From Spinellus fusiger (taxonomy: Eukaryota > Mucoromycota > Mucoromycetes > Mucorales > Phycomycetaceae): a stretch of DNA of 64,000 nucleotides. Within the stretch, counting starts at the first letter, position 1; every line of letters begins with the position of its first letter. Below, piece after piece: positions 1 through 11,998 of the stretch. The notes beneath the pieces are model-generated. The model was not told where the DNA came from. It was given only the letters and a program-made list of their open reading frames with translations, and did no database searches. A program made the position numbers and the translations under genes. The stretch lies in NCBI GenBank assembly GCA_025094145.1, contig JALLLS010000006.1, positions 1 through 64,000 on the forward strand. Reading direction: 5' to 3'.

Positions 1-860
1 ATTGAAGCCTGGATTGATGGGTTGGCTGCTTCTCAACCTTTGTATGGCCTTCAAACAGTACTCTGATCTGGGGTATATGACCAACAGTATGATATTTGTT
101 ACTATTTCTCAGGCGTGGTATGTCATTGATGCCCTATGGTTCGAGGTAATGTTATATTTATATAATAGATATGTAGAACATAGACACTCATTAACTCATC
201 TATTCTTCTATACAGTCTTCTGTTCTAACTACTATGGACATTACAACAGGTAAGAATGTATAGCATAGGACTTAGTTCTTATATAATGTATGTTAGATGG
301 ATTTGGGTTTATGTTGGCCTTTGGTAATCTGTGTTGGTTGCCTATGATGTACAGCTTACAGACTCGTTATCTGGCTGATTTCCCACAGAAGCTTAGTTAT
401 GTTCATACGGCTGCTGTAGTCGTTCTTCAAGTGGCAGGTTACTTTATCTTTCGTAAATCCAATAGCCAAAAGAATGCATTCAGAAACAATCCCGAAGATC
501 TAAGTGTTAAGGGTAAGTAGCGCGTTGCTACTAACCATATCTCTTTTCTTATTACTCTTTCTCACTCTACTCAATCCATAGATATTACCTATATTCAAAC
601 AGAGTCTGGCACACGCTTACTCATTTCTGGATGGTGGGGAATGGCAAGACATATCAATTACCTTGGTGACTGGATGATGTCTTTGTCGTGGTGTCTTGCC
701 TGTGGATTTGATTCTATTATTCCTTATTTTTACTGTATTTACTTTTTCATTCTTTTGGTACATCGTCAATTAAGAGATGATGCCAAGTGCAAAGCAAAAT
801 ATGGTAAAAGCTGGGATGAGTACTGTGAGAAAGTCAAGTACAGAATTGTTCCTGGTTTAT

Positions 861-865
<5 letters not shown>
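1..865 (+). CDS. ERG24: Sterol C-14 reductase (ERG24), 3' part
   Basis: Membrane enzyme of ergosterol synthesis that reduces the C14=C15 double bond of the sterol intermediate in the ER, using NADPH. The window opens inside the gene, so the N-terminal half is missing. Exons by eye: 1-145, 216-249, 297-512, 582-865; the joins restore the family motif TTMDIT-DGFGFMLAFG across two introns. Later family landmarks are RYLADFP, the NSQKN motif, SGWWGMARHINYLGDW, HRQLRDDAKCKAKYG and the C-terminal RIVPGLY. The form GMARH rather than GRARH favours C-14 reductase over the ERG4 C-24(28) reductase, although both belong to one family. The stop is TAA at 863-865, followed directly by an (AAT)n run. The LBR/TM7SF2 animal relatives share the domain. 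Confidence 0.9.
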
Positions 866-893
<28 letters not shown>

Positions 894-1575
894 GTACACA
901 CAAGAAGGTATGATTCTTTTCATAGTTGGAGGTTTTGTAAGTTTCTTTATGGCATCACTGGCCAATATTCACCAGAGTCATAGGTTAACATCCTTCTTAT
1001 TCTCTATCTTTTATTCTATTGATATTATTGAAAATTAGGAAGCCTCTTACACTCAATATGCTGAGGTGATGGAAAGACATGGCAAATGTTTCAGTAGAAG
1101 TTGCTTTAGTATTTTTAGATAGACTATTATGATAAGTAGAAAAGGTATATAAGCTAGCGATTCATTAGACATCAAAGCTTTGCAAAATATACTTCTTACA
1201 TTACCAAACACACCTTTTGTTTCTATATTTTGAACAACATATAAAATTAGTGTTATAAGAAATTAAAAAGAGAAGAAAGGTCCGGATTGTTCTTGACGGC
1301 CACTTTATGATGCAGTCTAATGAATTGTAGTGTGCATCTATGAGCAGTTACTTATGCTAAAAATGTGAACAAAAGGTATCCATGCCCATCGATGGAAGTT
1401 GTTGCTGTAAACTGAACCAGCATACCTTGTAAATTGCAAACAAATAGTCATACAGCATAGATGGTAGTTTGGAGAAATGTACCTTTTATATTGCAAAATA
1501 TACAGTCTTTTGTCTTTTTAAATAATAATAGTCATAAGTCATAATAATAGCACTAGTAATATTACCACCACCTCC
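866..1575. other. Intergenic, AT-rich
   Basis: It starts with an (AAT/AAC)n run at 863-893, just behind the ERG24 stop. I see no coding potential beyond shadow frames and no RNA gene. It should hold the 3' ends of two convergent genes (ERG24 on plus, the small protein at 1576 on minus). Confidence 0.5.
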
Positions 1576-1834
1576 TTAAATAGACTCAGTGTTAGGTGGC
1601 TTTTCTAATATACGCTGTATTCTCTCCCGGTCTTGTTCTTCATCTGCTATTTCTTTTGCAATGGACTTGGCTTTAGATGCAGCAAGCATTTGATCTAAGA
1701 AAATACATAAACCTTGGCCTGTGTCTTTATATTTCTATCTTACAGTAGTTGCTTTTTATCAGTAGAACCTCCATGGCTCCTCCCATAAGAACGCCTACTC
1801 CGAATATTTTGCTATAGAACTGTACTGGACTCAT
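1576..1834 (-). CDS. Small single-pass membrane protein
   Basis: Two exons on the minus strand (1744-1834 and 1576-1694, intron 1695-1743 with GTAAG...TTAG) give a 69-residue protein. One hydrophobic segment near the N-terminus carries a G-rich stretch ending GGAMEVLLIKSNYY. It is followed by a charged helix rich in K, E, D and R. The ATG at 1834 was chosen because the longer open frame upstream has no ATG before an in-frame stop. The pattern of one TM ending in xGGxMExxxIK and then a charged tail recalls small mitochondrial inner-membrane proteins such as SMIM4/UQCC5, but I cannot claim homology by eye. A 5' exon further upstream remains possible, since an AG acceptor precedes the frame at about 1942. 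Confidence 0.5.
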
Positions 1835-1939
1835 ACTGCTATTGAAGAGACCCACACTGATTGTATAGTATGGAGTGTTATTGAGAAAGTGCTGTGACTG
1901 TACACTGGAGACTGCATTTACACTTGTCGAGGTCACAGT

Positions 1940-2150
1940 CTAGTGTGGGATTTTATATGCGTTGTAATAGTAATAGTAATAGTAGGAAACAATAGTAATG
2001 GCTGTGACAATAGTAACAGTAATGGCTGTAGCAACAGTAGTGACTTTGGCTGTGGCTGTAGTAATGGCAATAGCAATAGCAATGACTATAGCAACATCAA
2101 TGATAGTGATAATAATAGTGTTAAGAATCTAGAGGCGAGGAGATATACTT
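1940..2150. repeat. Degenerate AATAGT/TGGCTG simple repeats
   Basis: Imperfect runs built from AATAGT, AACAGT and TGGCTGT hexamers. They resemble the longer hexamer array 200 bp downstream and probably share its origin. Confidence 0.6.
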
Positions 2151-2317
2151 AAATAGAAAGGTATATTCTTCAAAGATACAATTGTTTGGCCAGTTTCTAT
2201 CTTATATACTTTTTTCTTTACTTTTCAGGGGTAACTTTTTCTATTTAGTGTATGTACCTATGTAGTCTATTAGAGTGGGTCCTCATTGGGATTGAGACTG
2301 TCACTGTCTCTATTTTC

Positions 2318-2606
2318 TAACAGTAGTAACAGTAACAGTAACAGTAACAGTAACAGTAACAGTAATAGTAACAGTAATAGTAACAGTAACAGTAACAGTA
2401 ACAGTAACAGTAACAGTAACAGTAATAGTAATAGTAGTAGTCATAGTAATAGTAATAGTAGTAGTCATAGTAATAGTAATAGTAGTAGTCATAGTAATAG
2501 TAATAGTAATAGTAATATTAATAGTAATAGTAATAGTAATAGTAATAGTAATAGTAATAGTAATAGTAATAGTAATAGTAATAGTAATAGTAATAGTAGT
2601 AGTAAT
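2318..2606. repeat. AACAGT / AATAGT hexamer array
   Basis: About 48 consecutive hexamers. The left part is mainly AACAGT, the right part mainly AATAGT, with an interrupted higher-order stretch (a short AGTAGTAGTCAT insertion repeated three times) between about 2431 and 2494. It ends a dozen bases beyond the RGS gene stop codon on the minus strand, so it probably lies in that gene's 3' UTR. Open frames on both strands through it (Ser-Asn or Thr-Val repeats) are artefacts of the repeat. Confidence 0.9.
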
Positions 2607-2617
2607 ATCAGAAACCT

Positions 2618-4472
2618 CTACACTTGAGAACTCCTTCCATACTCTTCTCTAAACTGTTGCAATTCACAATATTTATCTGTTTTGATAAATCTCGGTACTG
2701 AATCCAATGCCATAAGACGACAGATATGCTCTTCCACATACACAAACCTCTTCAACATCATCTTCAGACACTCGGACACACTGGGAGTTGAAACAAGAAC
2801 AACAGGCTTGGTGTGTCCTAGTGAAAATACAGGAACAACCGTAACAGCACTAGACGCCAAACGTGTTATTTCTTGACGCAGACTGTGTTCTACATTCAAC
2901 TCAGCACTAGCACCAGGGGCTATGTACATGGCCCAAAGAGCATATGCATCTTCTAACAAGCTCTTTTGGTGGTGAGACACCAGTGCAAGAGTAGAGAGGC
3001 GATATTTTCTTTTGAGTGTATCGTGGTCGATCCAAAAATCGAGATTCTCTTGGCAAAAGTTTTTGCTTAAAAAGTCCCTGAAAAGAGACCGACTGGGAGG
3101 ATCTCCGAGAATAAGCTGGAGACGTGCTAAATTGCCTTCTTTGGGATCTGTAAGAGAACAAAAGGCTCTTGAGATGTCTTTTGGATAGAATGCATGGCTA
3201 GGATAAGACAGTGATCCTTGGTATGTCAGCATAGAAGGATGGGGTGTAGGTAGTTGAGTAGTAGGAGAATCTGTACTTTGTGGAAAGAGTCCCTCCAAAC
3301 AGTCTCCAAGAGTCTGTTGATCTTTTCGTGGTTTTAATGGTGTATCTATGGCAGTAGAAAGGGGCCGATCAGAAAGAATGGATTGACCTTTTTTTGTTAC
3401 TGTTAGCAAGGCAGTTTTTGATATTTTGAATCTTCCAGTGAGTTTAGGATCTTGGAACTCCAACCACCCACGCCTTAAAAACTCAACTGCAATGACTTGT
3501 GCTTCTTTATATGAATCCACTGTGCTATGGAGGAGGATCCATTCACAGCATACACTAGTGGAGAATACAGATGCCATACCATTGAAATTGCTTTGTATTT
3601 CTTTATCACTTTTATCAAGTGTTAATAAATAGTTATTTAGCACCTGAAGACATAATCCTTGTGAAGATGATGGTGAAGACATGGAAAAGGGAACAGAAAC
3701 AGGAGAAACAGGAACATAGCAGAATGAAGTAGCAGTAGAATGAGTGGAGAGGGACACTGATAGAAGAGAGGAAGAGCATGTCTTAGGAGACGTCTGTTGC
3801 TGTTTCTGATGCTGAATCAATGCATCTGTTTGTTTTTCATTGGGCAAAAGAGAGAACATGGCTTTGAATACAGTAGAAACATTATAACGATCAAGCACCA
3901 AAGTATCATCTTCCGTATCTCTCTCCAGACGTATTAATTGAAGAGAGTTCATTTGTCCGAAATGAGCTTTTATACGGGTCATATCTGCACGTGTACGAAT
4001 ACAAAAGTCTTGGAGTATGCATAGTCCTTTAGATGTGAGTTGCCACAACCCCTTTTCACGGAAGAGCCTGTTACTGCTGTCTACTGCATTCTCTATTAGA
4101 TGACAGGACAGAAAGACTTCCCAGAGTCGTTTAGCTACAACACGCTCCATATGGAAAGTGGTAGTGGTTGTAGTAGAGTGATGTTGTCTATGATAGGTAG
4201 GATCACACGTATGAAATGTATGTGAGAAGCAGAGGGATCCCAATGACTGAAGAGCGTCTTCTGATGTGAATGTATTTGGGTAACTTCGGAATAAGTATCG
4301 GTGGGGGCGGATAGGGACTTGCATAATCAAAGCACCCAATAGATCGTGTGTATCCTGTCAATCACTAAGAAAGAGAGAACATTTACTATGGAATTACCTT
4401 GAGAAATGGTCTTCCTTCCACGGTGAATTTCATCATGGAAGTGTAGGCTTGTTCAGAAAGAGAGCGAGGCAT
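2618..4472 (-). CDS. SST2: RGS protein with DEP domains (Sst2/FlbA-like)
   Basis: GTPase-activating protein that switches off heterotrimeric G-alpha signalling at the plasma membrane. Two exons (4398-4472 and 2618-4354, intron 4355-4397) give 603 residues. The ATG at 4472 lies in a short first exon encoding MPRSLSEQAYTSMMKFTVEG. It was chosen because the following exon opens without an ATG, and the join gives the family string RPFLKDTHDLLGALIM. Order: N-terminal DEP domain (roughly residues 20-140), Ser/Gln-rich linker, second DEP-like region (about 290-370, containing RRGWLEF and GRFKISKTAL), then a C-terminal RGS box (about 440-590) with LFRDFLSKNFCQENLDFW and FVYVEEHICRLM. This DEP-DEP-RGS layout is that of yeast Sst2 and Aspergillus FlbA. 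Confidence 0.9.
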
Positions 4473-5406
4473 TGTACAGATGACTATGACAAGATACTTT
4501 GGGTTTGTTTTACTTATATAATGACAATCCATCTACTAATATATAAAGAAACAAGCATTGGTACTGATACGGTAATATTCGAGGGTAACGAATAGAGGAG
4601 AGAAGGAAGGGGGTAAGAAAAAGGTTCTGTGCGATTAGGGAAGAAAAGAGAGGAAGGAGAGTGACATTGGGCAGTAAACATCAAGAAGAACGGGCCATGC
4701 GTACCGTTTTTGAGTCATTTTAGAGCCATTATCAGTGAAAATCAGTATTCAAGATTTACAGGGGCCAAGGGTCCACTACATATTCTGTGTGTTTTGTAAC
4801 AATAAGTGATAGGATCCACGTTGAACTTTACTTTATGTTGCTGTTATTTATAAAGTGAAGCCAATCTAACAATTATAAAAGGCATAATAAACACATTACA
4901 ACAACAACATCATACGATATTATACAATAGTATTAAGGCACAATGGTTGAGATGTAACACTGCATTGACACACCCACACTTTTACCCTTGGGCATTTCTA
5001 AACTTGCCTAAACATACTGGGACATGCCTAGGCACAGTTCAACATATGAATACGCCTAATAACATACTATAACATGCCTAATAATATACTTTAACACGCC
5101 TAATAATATACTTTAACACGCCTAAACATACTTAAACATGGCTAAACATACTTAAACATGGCTACAGACCCAATTCATTTTTAAATAACATTAATCTATT
5201 CAATGATAACATAAAGACTAATCAATGAATATGTTTTTAACAGAAGAATGCTTTATTGATGAATCCCATCATCAAGGTGGGGTTTTCTTTTTATTACATT
5301 TAAACTTTGATTCTTCGTTTTTTGTTCTTTTATACATACAGATTCACTCTAGTAGATCGGTGGATTCTTCTTTTCTACTGGTGGCTAGTCTTTATCCCAT
5401 ATCGAT
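4473..5406. other. Intergenic with 22-bp-type tandem repeat
   Basis: Upstream region of the RGS gene and downstream region of EDE1. From about 4985 to 5165 it holds eight or so imperfect copies of a unit of roughly 20-22 bp around AACACGCCTAATAATATACT, the later copies reading AACATGGCTAAACATACTT. I see no gene in it. Confidence 0.6.
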
Positions 5407-8400
5407 TCATACTTCTCCGTGCTTCTCCGTTTTTTCTGTAGATGAAATAGGTGGTGAGGAGACGTCTAGACTAGAAAATGCATCCTCAAAGCCGGTGATG
5501 ACAGACTCCTTTTTGATAGTATGTGTCTCATCTTCACTCCCTTCTCCACTCCCTTTGGGGGCCTTTTCTTTCACTGGACTAACATTGAAAATAGAATCCC
5601 ATTCTTCTGGCTCATCTGCCTTGGAGACAAATGAAAAGTCAAAAGAAGTACTAGGTTTGATGGAGATTCTCCTGCTTTCGAAATCAGCAAAGGCATCCTC
5701 AAAATCAACATCAGATTCTTCTGCTTTAGTTTCTGTTTTGGATGCTGTTGTGGTATGATTGGCAGGAGAAATAACAAATGCATCATCAAAATCATTGCTA
5801 AAACTACCTTCTTTGGGTGTAGAGGTGGTAGTGGCGTGGTTGGTAGGGTAGGTGGAGGTGTCAAAGGCATCGTCAAAATGAGTATCAAAGGCAGAATCAA
5901 AATTAGAGCCAAAGGCAGAATCAAATTCTATAGCAGGAGAGGAGGTAGTGAGATTAGATGATGAGGTGTTATCCTTGTCTGTTGCTGTAGTATTGGAGGA
6001 AGCAGGTGGCGGTAAGGGGGAGGAAGAAGGTGGAGGTGAAGATGGTTCATTCTCTTGTAGCTGGGATTTGGTCTGTGGAGGAGGTGGGGGTGGGCGAGTT
6101 ATCTTTTGAGTGGCTGGACTGTCAGTAGGTGTCTGTGGAGACACTGAATTGGGAGTTAACTTTCTTAAGGTGTGTGGTGGTTCATCTGTGGATGCAGTGG
6201 GTAAGGAGTCCAAGGTGTGGGTGGTAAATGGATTTCCAAGGGCTTCATGTCCACTAGCATGTCCACTAACAGCACTTTCGCTCTCACTCTCACTTTCACC
6301 CTCACCTTCGCCCTCACTGTCGCCCTCACTCTCACTCTCACTGTCAGGTTGTTCAATCTCAAGACTAGATTTTCCTGCAGAGTGATTTCCTGCCACTGCA
6401 AAATGACCAAAGATGGCATCAAAATCCGCACTCGCCTTCAAGGGGGGTGTTTGTCCTGCCTGTGCCTCTGGACTAGGCAAAAAGGGCGAGTCTCTGCTTT
6501 CTATGCTTGGAATGGAAGGTTCCGGTACTGGTGAAAAGAAGGGTGAGGGCTTACTTTCTGATTCAGATGAAGAGACACCTGTTGTGGTGTGTCCAGGGCC
6601 TGATGCTGTCCATAGTGTCTTGAGTCTTATCTTTTCCAATTGACGCGTACACTGTGCTGCTTCTCCTTGAATGGTAGCCACTTGGCGTCTTAATCTATTG
6701 TTCTCTGTCTGTCCCTCTTCAAATGTCTGTTTGAGTTGATCAATCTCCTGCTGAAGAACGTCCAATTGCTGCTGTGCTCCATCATGTTCTTGCTGTGTCT
6801 GTAACCACTCGGGTTTCTCTTCCTCCACCACAGCTTCCAGTGCCTTGAGGGTTTTGAGCTCAGTGTCCCTTGAGTGTTGCAATTGAACGGTCTGTTCAAG
6901 CACACTTTGTTTCTGTTCCATGATCTGTACAAGGACCTTCTCTTTGGCCTCTTTTCTTGCCTTGACATCTGCAGAGGCTTCTTGAAGAGCTGCCATTTGG
7001 TTTTGTAGTTGGTTTACTTGGTTTGTATCGTTAGTCAGTTGCTCCTCATCACCAAATTCACCCAAAAGATCTTCATCTGTAGATGTTTATATAGTCAGTG
7101 AGCATTTTTCTTTTATTATAGATATCCCACTTGTACAAATATATATATATATATGTGTGTGTGTGTGTATGTGTTGATCACCTACCTTGTGCTGACATGA
7201 ATGGATCTGATGTAGGTGCTACAGAAGAAACAAACCGAGGCATCACTATAGGACTATTGACCATATCTGTAGCAAAACCTGTAGGAACATCTGTTGCTAA
7301 AAGATCTCCTGTCAGTCGTTTCTGAATAAGATGCATGGCTATAGTAAATTCTTCTCTTGTCAACTGTCCAGATCGCCGTGTATCTGCCATATCCCAAATA
7401 GCAGCCAATTCACTATCTGGCAATTTGGAATTCTTAAAGAACTCTACTGCTTCTTTCCCCTGAAGAATACCCACACGATGTGTATCCAATTGATCAAAAA
7501 TACCGTCCGAGTGTGCTCTTTCTTGTGCAGTGATTTCCCACTGATGAGCAGCAGGTGTAGCAGTAGAAGCAAAAGCCATGCTGCCAAGAGAATCAATGGT
7601 GCGTGCTCTTTGAGGAGGTGTCATGTTTCTGTGGACAGGCGTGGCTACTCTCGAGTGCATTGGATGAGGTGAAGTCAAAGATGGAAGAATCTCTTTTGGC
7701 ACTGTGCCTGAGGCTGCAGCATAAATATGAGGAGGAAGTTGGGCTGGTAATGCTTTGAGTGTGCCATTCATAAGCTTAGCAACATAGTGCATAGCAATAA
7801 CAAACTCTGTAGTGTTGAGGTTCCCTGTCTGACGTCCATTGGCAAGTTGCCTATACAAATTTGAGTTTTACGGATAAGATTTCCCCTCCTCCTCCTCCTC
7901 CTTACTACAGCCCATACACACTGTATAAAGGGAGATGTACTTACCATATCTGACCAAGGGTATCTGTGGGTAGTTTGGATTTCATAAGAATATTCTTTGC
8001 TATCTCTGCATCCATGGTTGTTCTTTTAGGATCCTGGGCACAGAAGATGGACATGTACATCTCACGCTCTTCTAATGTAATAGTATCTACGGCAGAAGGA
8101 GGACTCTTCACCACAGAAGCAGCCGTGTCCAATGGAGTATTCTCAAATTGAGGGAGAGGCACCACTGTTTCTCTTGCTGATAAGTTACATGGCATAAAGA
8201 CACAAGGAACATGTCACTGCACTGCTTTACCTGTAGCAAACACTGGCTCACTCACTTCTCTTCCATGCTGGGCACAGGCAATAAGCTTCAAAGCCAAAGA
8301 AAAGGTCTCTGGGGTCAGATAGCCACAGTTGTTCTTATCAGCAGCTTCCCATATCTAATAGGTTAACTAGAGAATACATCTGCGTCTGGATGGATGTACC

Positions 8401-8567
8401 TCTGAGAGTATTTCATTGGGAACACCTGAAGTAGCAAAGAACCGCACAGCTTCTTGGCCTGTGATAATACCAGGCGTGCTGGTACTGACACTATTGAACA
8501 GCTGTCCATAGGCCTGTATTTCTTTAGGCGTAAGAAGTGTTTCCCAGGCAGTAGATGAAGTTGACAT
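5407..8567 (-). CDS. EDE1: EH-domain endocytic scaffold (Ede1/Eps15-like)
   Basis: Early-arriving scaffold of clathrin-mediated endocytosis; EH domains bind NPF motifs of adaptors. Five exons (8400-8567, 8231-8354, 7945-8176, 7186-7850, 5407-7076) give 952 residues. The ATG at 8567 begins MSTSSTAWETLLTPKE. EH1 (about residues 9-100), EH2 (about 120-215, split by an intron inside GQIWQLAN) and EH3 (about 275-370, DSELAAIWDMADTRRSG) each show the EF-hand-like pattern. A long coiled coil (about 400-510, Gln/Glu-rich) follows, then a Ser/Pro-rich tail with repeated (D/E)DAF motifs (FDSAF, FDDAF, FEDAF) typical of binding peptides. No C-terminal UBA domain is visible before the TGA at 5407-5409, unlike yeast Ede1; a further 3' exon cannot be excluded. 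Confidence 0.9.
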
Positions 8568-9155
8568 GAGGGTTCAAGTGTTAGAACGACTCCAGTGGGT
8601 CTTTCAGGGTGTAGTCACGCATGAGGACAAGAGCTTTATCCTTGTCGAGTGACCTTCAATTTCCTTATTTGGTATCAAAGAAGTGATCTTCCATTATTAA
8701 AGGCAACAAGCCATGCCGCTCATCCAATCAAAACATTATCTTTATTCTTTAATTTGCCTTGACCACTTGTTCTTGATAATAGTAATAATAAATAGCCAAT
8801 CACAGGTCTTATTTGTCATATCTCACTAAGGGTAGTGTTTCTATAGCTACCAAACGTTTGTCTTGTTTTCCACCTGCTTATTATGTAGCAAAAACAAACA
8901 AAAATAAAAAACAATTAGACAATAAAAGATTGGACGTCCAATTGTGTTTTGTGGCGAGAAAGTCTATAGCCAAGCACATTTCCACTGCAGTAGAATAGAT
9001 AAAGCAAATAAACTGGCTGTGCAAATCTGTTACTTTTGATCTTTTGTAGTGTCATTCCTAGAGCCAATATATTCATTGATTCATTGATTCATAAGAGAGT
9101 ATAGATGTGAATATGTATTAATAAGAGATGAAAGTTTGTTTGTTTTCTATAGCTA
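8568..9155. other. Intergenic between EDE1 and CRT10-like gene
   Basis: AT-rich, 588 bp. It serves as 5' region for EDE1 and 3' region for the CRT10-like gene. I see no further gene, repeat or RNA. Confidence 0.5.
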
Positions 9156-11998
9156 TTATTTACCATAGAGTGGACTCGACTGTAGTTTATTCAGTGGCAA
9201 ATAGTATTCATTGTTCAATAGACATGTCTGCTCTTGATCCTCTGATTCTAACTGCAGAACTCTTGTCAGGGCAACAGTGCCTTTCTGACTGGCCACAATC
9301 AATAGCTCAAGATCAGACACCCACTCTATCATATTTATCCTGTCCATAGCAAGAAGCATTCTGTCTGAGCGTACATCTACTCTAGAGAGAATGTCATGTT
9401 CTACTCTGAGAGATGCCATGTTGGGCTTGTTTGTGTTCAAAAGATAAAGATCCTTGGCAGTAGTAAGAACAAGATACTCTCCTACATCCCGGTGTTTATG
9501 CCTATGACCCGTGCCTTGGGTGGGTTTATTAACAAATACCCAGGGCACATGGCTAGAGGGTCTGGTCGTCTCCCTACTCTTTTCGTATGGACGGGTGTAT
9601 CCACTGTCACTGCCATTCTCACTATCCATTTCACTATCCATCTCACTATCCATCTCACTACCATTTCCACCGCCATCTTCATTGTCACTGTCAGTAGTAG
9701 AATCATGTTGATAGGATATAACTTGGGCAGGAGGATCATCCCATGTCCCTTCAGCAACAGGAATTGAAAGCTGTGGTGCTCTTGGCTGTGTTTGGGTTGA
9801 TAGAGCGGGTAGGTTGGACATAATTCTTCTGCTTTCTAAGATGTCCCGAGCAGATACAATAATAGAGTGTTGCATATCTATAGGAAATTCATCCTCTGAC
9901 CATTCATGAGCTATATCGCTATCTTCTGATGCTTCCAATTCATGAAGAGGTGCCTCCGTAGTTATTAGCTCTGATAGAGAGAATTCTATAGACATCATTA
10001 ACCCCACCCACTCCTGTTTATCTTGTCTTTAGACTACTTACCTCTCTCTCCAAAATCCTCTTCATAGGCATCTTCCTCCTGCTCCTGCTCCTGCTCCTGC
10101 TCCTCAATGGCCTCTGTAGATGATTCAGACAGTCTACTGTTCAAACTTCTCTCTTCTACCCTTATCCGTGGATCCATCAACACTGCCTCTTCCTCTTCTG
10201 CTGCTCTGGCTTCTCCTAATGAGAACAGAGATCCTTCATCTCTTTCTACCTCCCATGCTTCATCAGAAGACCCTTCATCTCTTCCACCCCACGCCTCAAA
10301 ACTTAGATCAAATGTATCCAAATCCAATCGATACATTGGCAATGCTGCTGAATGACGCATCCTCAGACATGCCAAATCTACTGGCCGTGCTTGATACTTT
10401 TTTCGCTGGATAGTCTTACATATCTCCTTGTCATCACAAGAAGTATACTTGAATACACCTCTTGGAATGAATTTGACACACCATGCCCTTTATTCCATTA
10501 GTACTCCTTTTACTATTTGTCTATAGCCTACCATGATTGGCTCTCCTGTGTACGAGAAGGCAGTCTCCGTGTTGTTACTACTTTTTGATGGGCTATATCC
10601 CATACACGACATGTTTTATCAATAGAACAGCTCACAAGATACTCTCCTGTTTCATTGAAATCAATGTTGGGGATATTGTGTTCATGGCCTATAAGATCAC
10701 ACTTTTCCAATCCCCCGAGTATATTCCCTGCTGCTCTCTTTACAGTGCGTTTCTTGTTTTCAAACAAAAGAGTGGATTCTGTTAGTTTGAGGATATTGAA
10801 CACAGTGATCTTCTTGTCATTGGTAGAAACAGCCACCAGACCCTGGCTGCCGTGAAGGGCAATCCCCCATGTGGATACAACATCATGGCTAATAGCAGAC
10901 AGAGGGGGTTAATCTGTTTCATATGGTGTCCATTGTCTTTACCTTAATACAAAGGGAGGTTTATCCAATGCATCTGTTCTCCAAATACAGACATGGCCAT
11001 TGTCTGCTACTGTCATCAGGACTTCCTTGTCCAGTAGTACACCCAACTTGATTGCATTGATGACATACTGTAGGCAAGGGTCATGAGAGAAGAACAAAAC
11101 AAGAACATGCGTGGACAATGGCTTACTGCATCTGGTATGAGGTCCTGCAGTGCATGTGGACTAATGAGTGTCTTGACAGGTGTCTTGAAAGGTGCACTCA
11201 TATCATTAAGATAGTAGACATGAACAAAATTATCCTTGGCTATAGTGTTATACCCAAGGTTAGTCCTTGTTTTACTTTCTCTCTTTCTCCCTTTCTCCCT
11301 TCCTTCTCGGGTGTATCTTCTATAGGAATATTACCAATAAAATAGGTACATGGATCCATTTGACTTGCTGCACAAAGATTCATGCGCTATAGTCCAGTCA
11401 GAGAACTTTTTTTTTATTTCTCTTGAAACAAGGTGTTCTATAGCACTTCTTCAACATGATAGCACTGTTGGAGACAGTTCTTACCCAAGGCATAGCATGT
11501 GTCATGTCAATAGTATGTGTATCTTGTAGTGTAGATATCTAAGGAATACACAGGCCTCAGTCTCTGTAGCATGTCCTCGGGTGTACCTCGAGTAGTGAAT
11601 AATCCTCCAACACCTCATTCACAGGACGCGTCAATGATTCATTCATCCTAATCCCAGTACTTATAAAGACAGTCGAGGATTTATGCATGTCTTGTCCCAG
11701 GGAGGATAGCACAGTCACACCACCCGTCACACTCTTCTTTGCCAGTGAATAGGGCACGTCTACGCCTCCTATTGATTCTCATGGATCAACACAGTAGATT
11801 TGTATTTATCTTTATTAGCTATAAATGCTCTTATGGACCTCTTTACTACATCATCATCTACTCTTAGTGGAGTAACCAATTCTTCTACTAAAAAACACGC
11901 AAGACTATATCAATACACCCAAAAGAGCCACTTGCAAGGTCATAAGGAATAGCATTACCATCTTCTTCCTCCTCTTTCTTTATCGGTCCTCTGCCCAT
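9156..11998 (-). CDS. CRT10: CRT10-like WD-repeat protein
   Basis: Probable member of the fungal CRT10 family, WD-repeat proteins linked in yeast to control of ribonucleotide reductase genes. Exons read by eye, 3' to 5': 9156-9985, 10042-10487, 10532-10888, 10943-11067, 11127-11265, 11335-11405, 11485-11538 and 11587 upward. Supporting motifs: VHVYYLND, VADNGHVCIW, the WD stretch HNIPNIDFNETGEYLVS followed by SIDKTCRVWD, then QSWAWCVKFIPRG, acidic linkers (residues rich in E/D) and a C-terminal LLIVASQKGTVAL. The 5' end is not settled. A GT-AG reading puts the ATG at 11998, inside the last SKP1 exon in another frame (exons 11959-11998 and about 11888 down, with one more intron ending at 11767). 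A competing open frame of 38 codons lies at 11772-11885. The stop TAA is at 9156-9158. Confidence 0.6.

Noticed and set aside
2310..2627. Ser-Asn-rich protein on plus or Thr-Val-rich protein on minus
   Set aside because: Pure translation of a hexamer array; no supporting start, splice sites or codon structure.
5755..6643. Several plus-strand frames opposite EDE1
   Set aside because: Antisense shadows of the low-complexity EDE1 tail.
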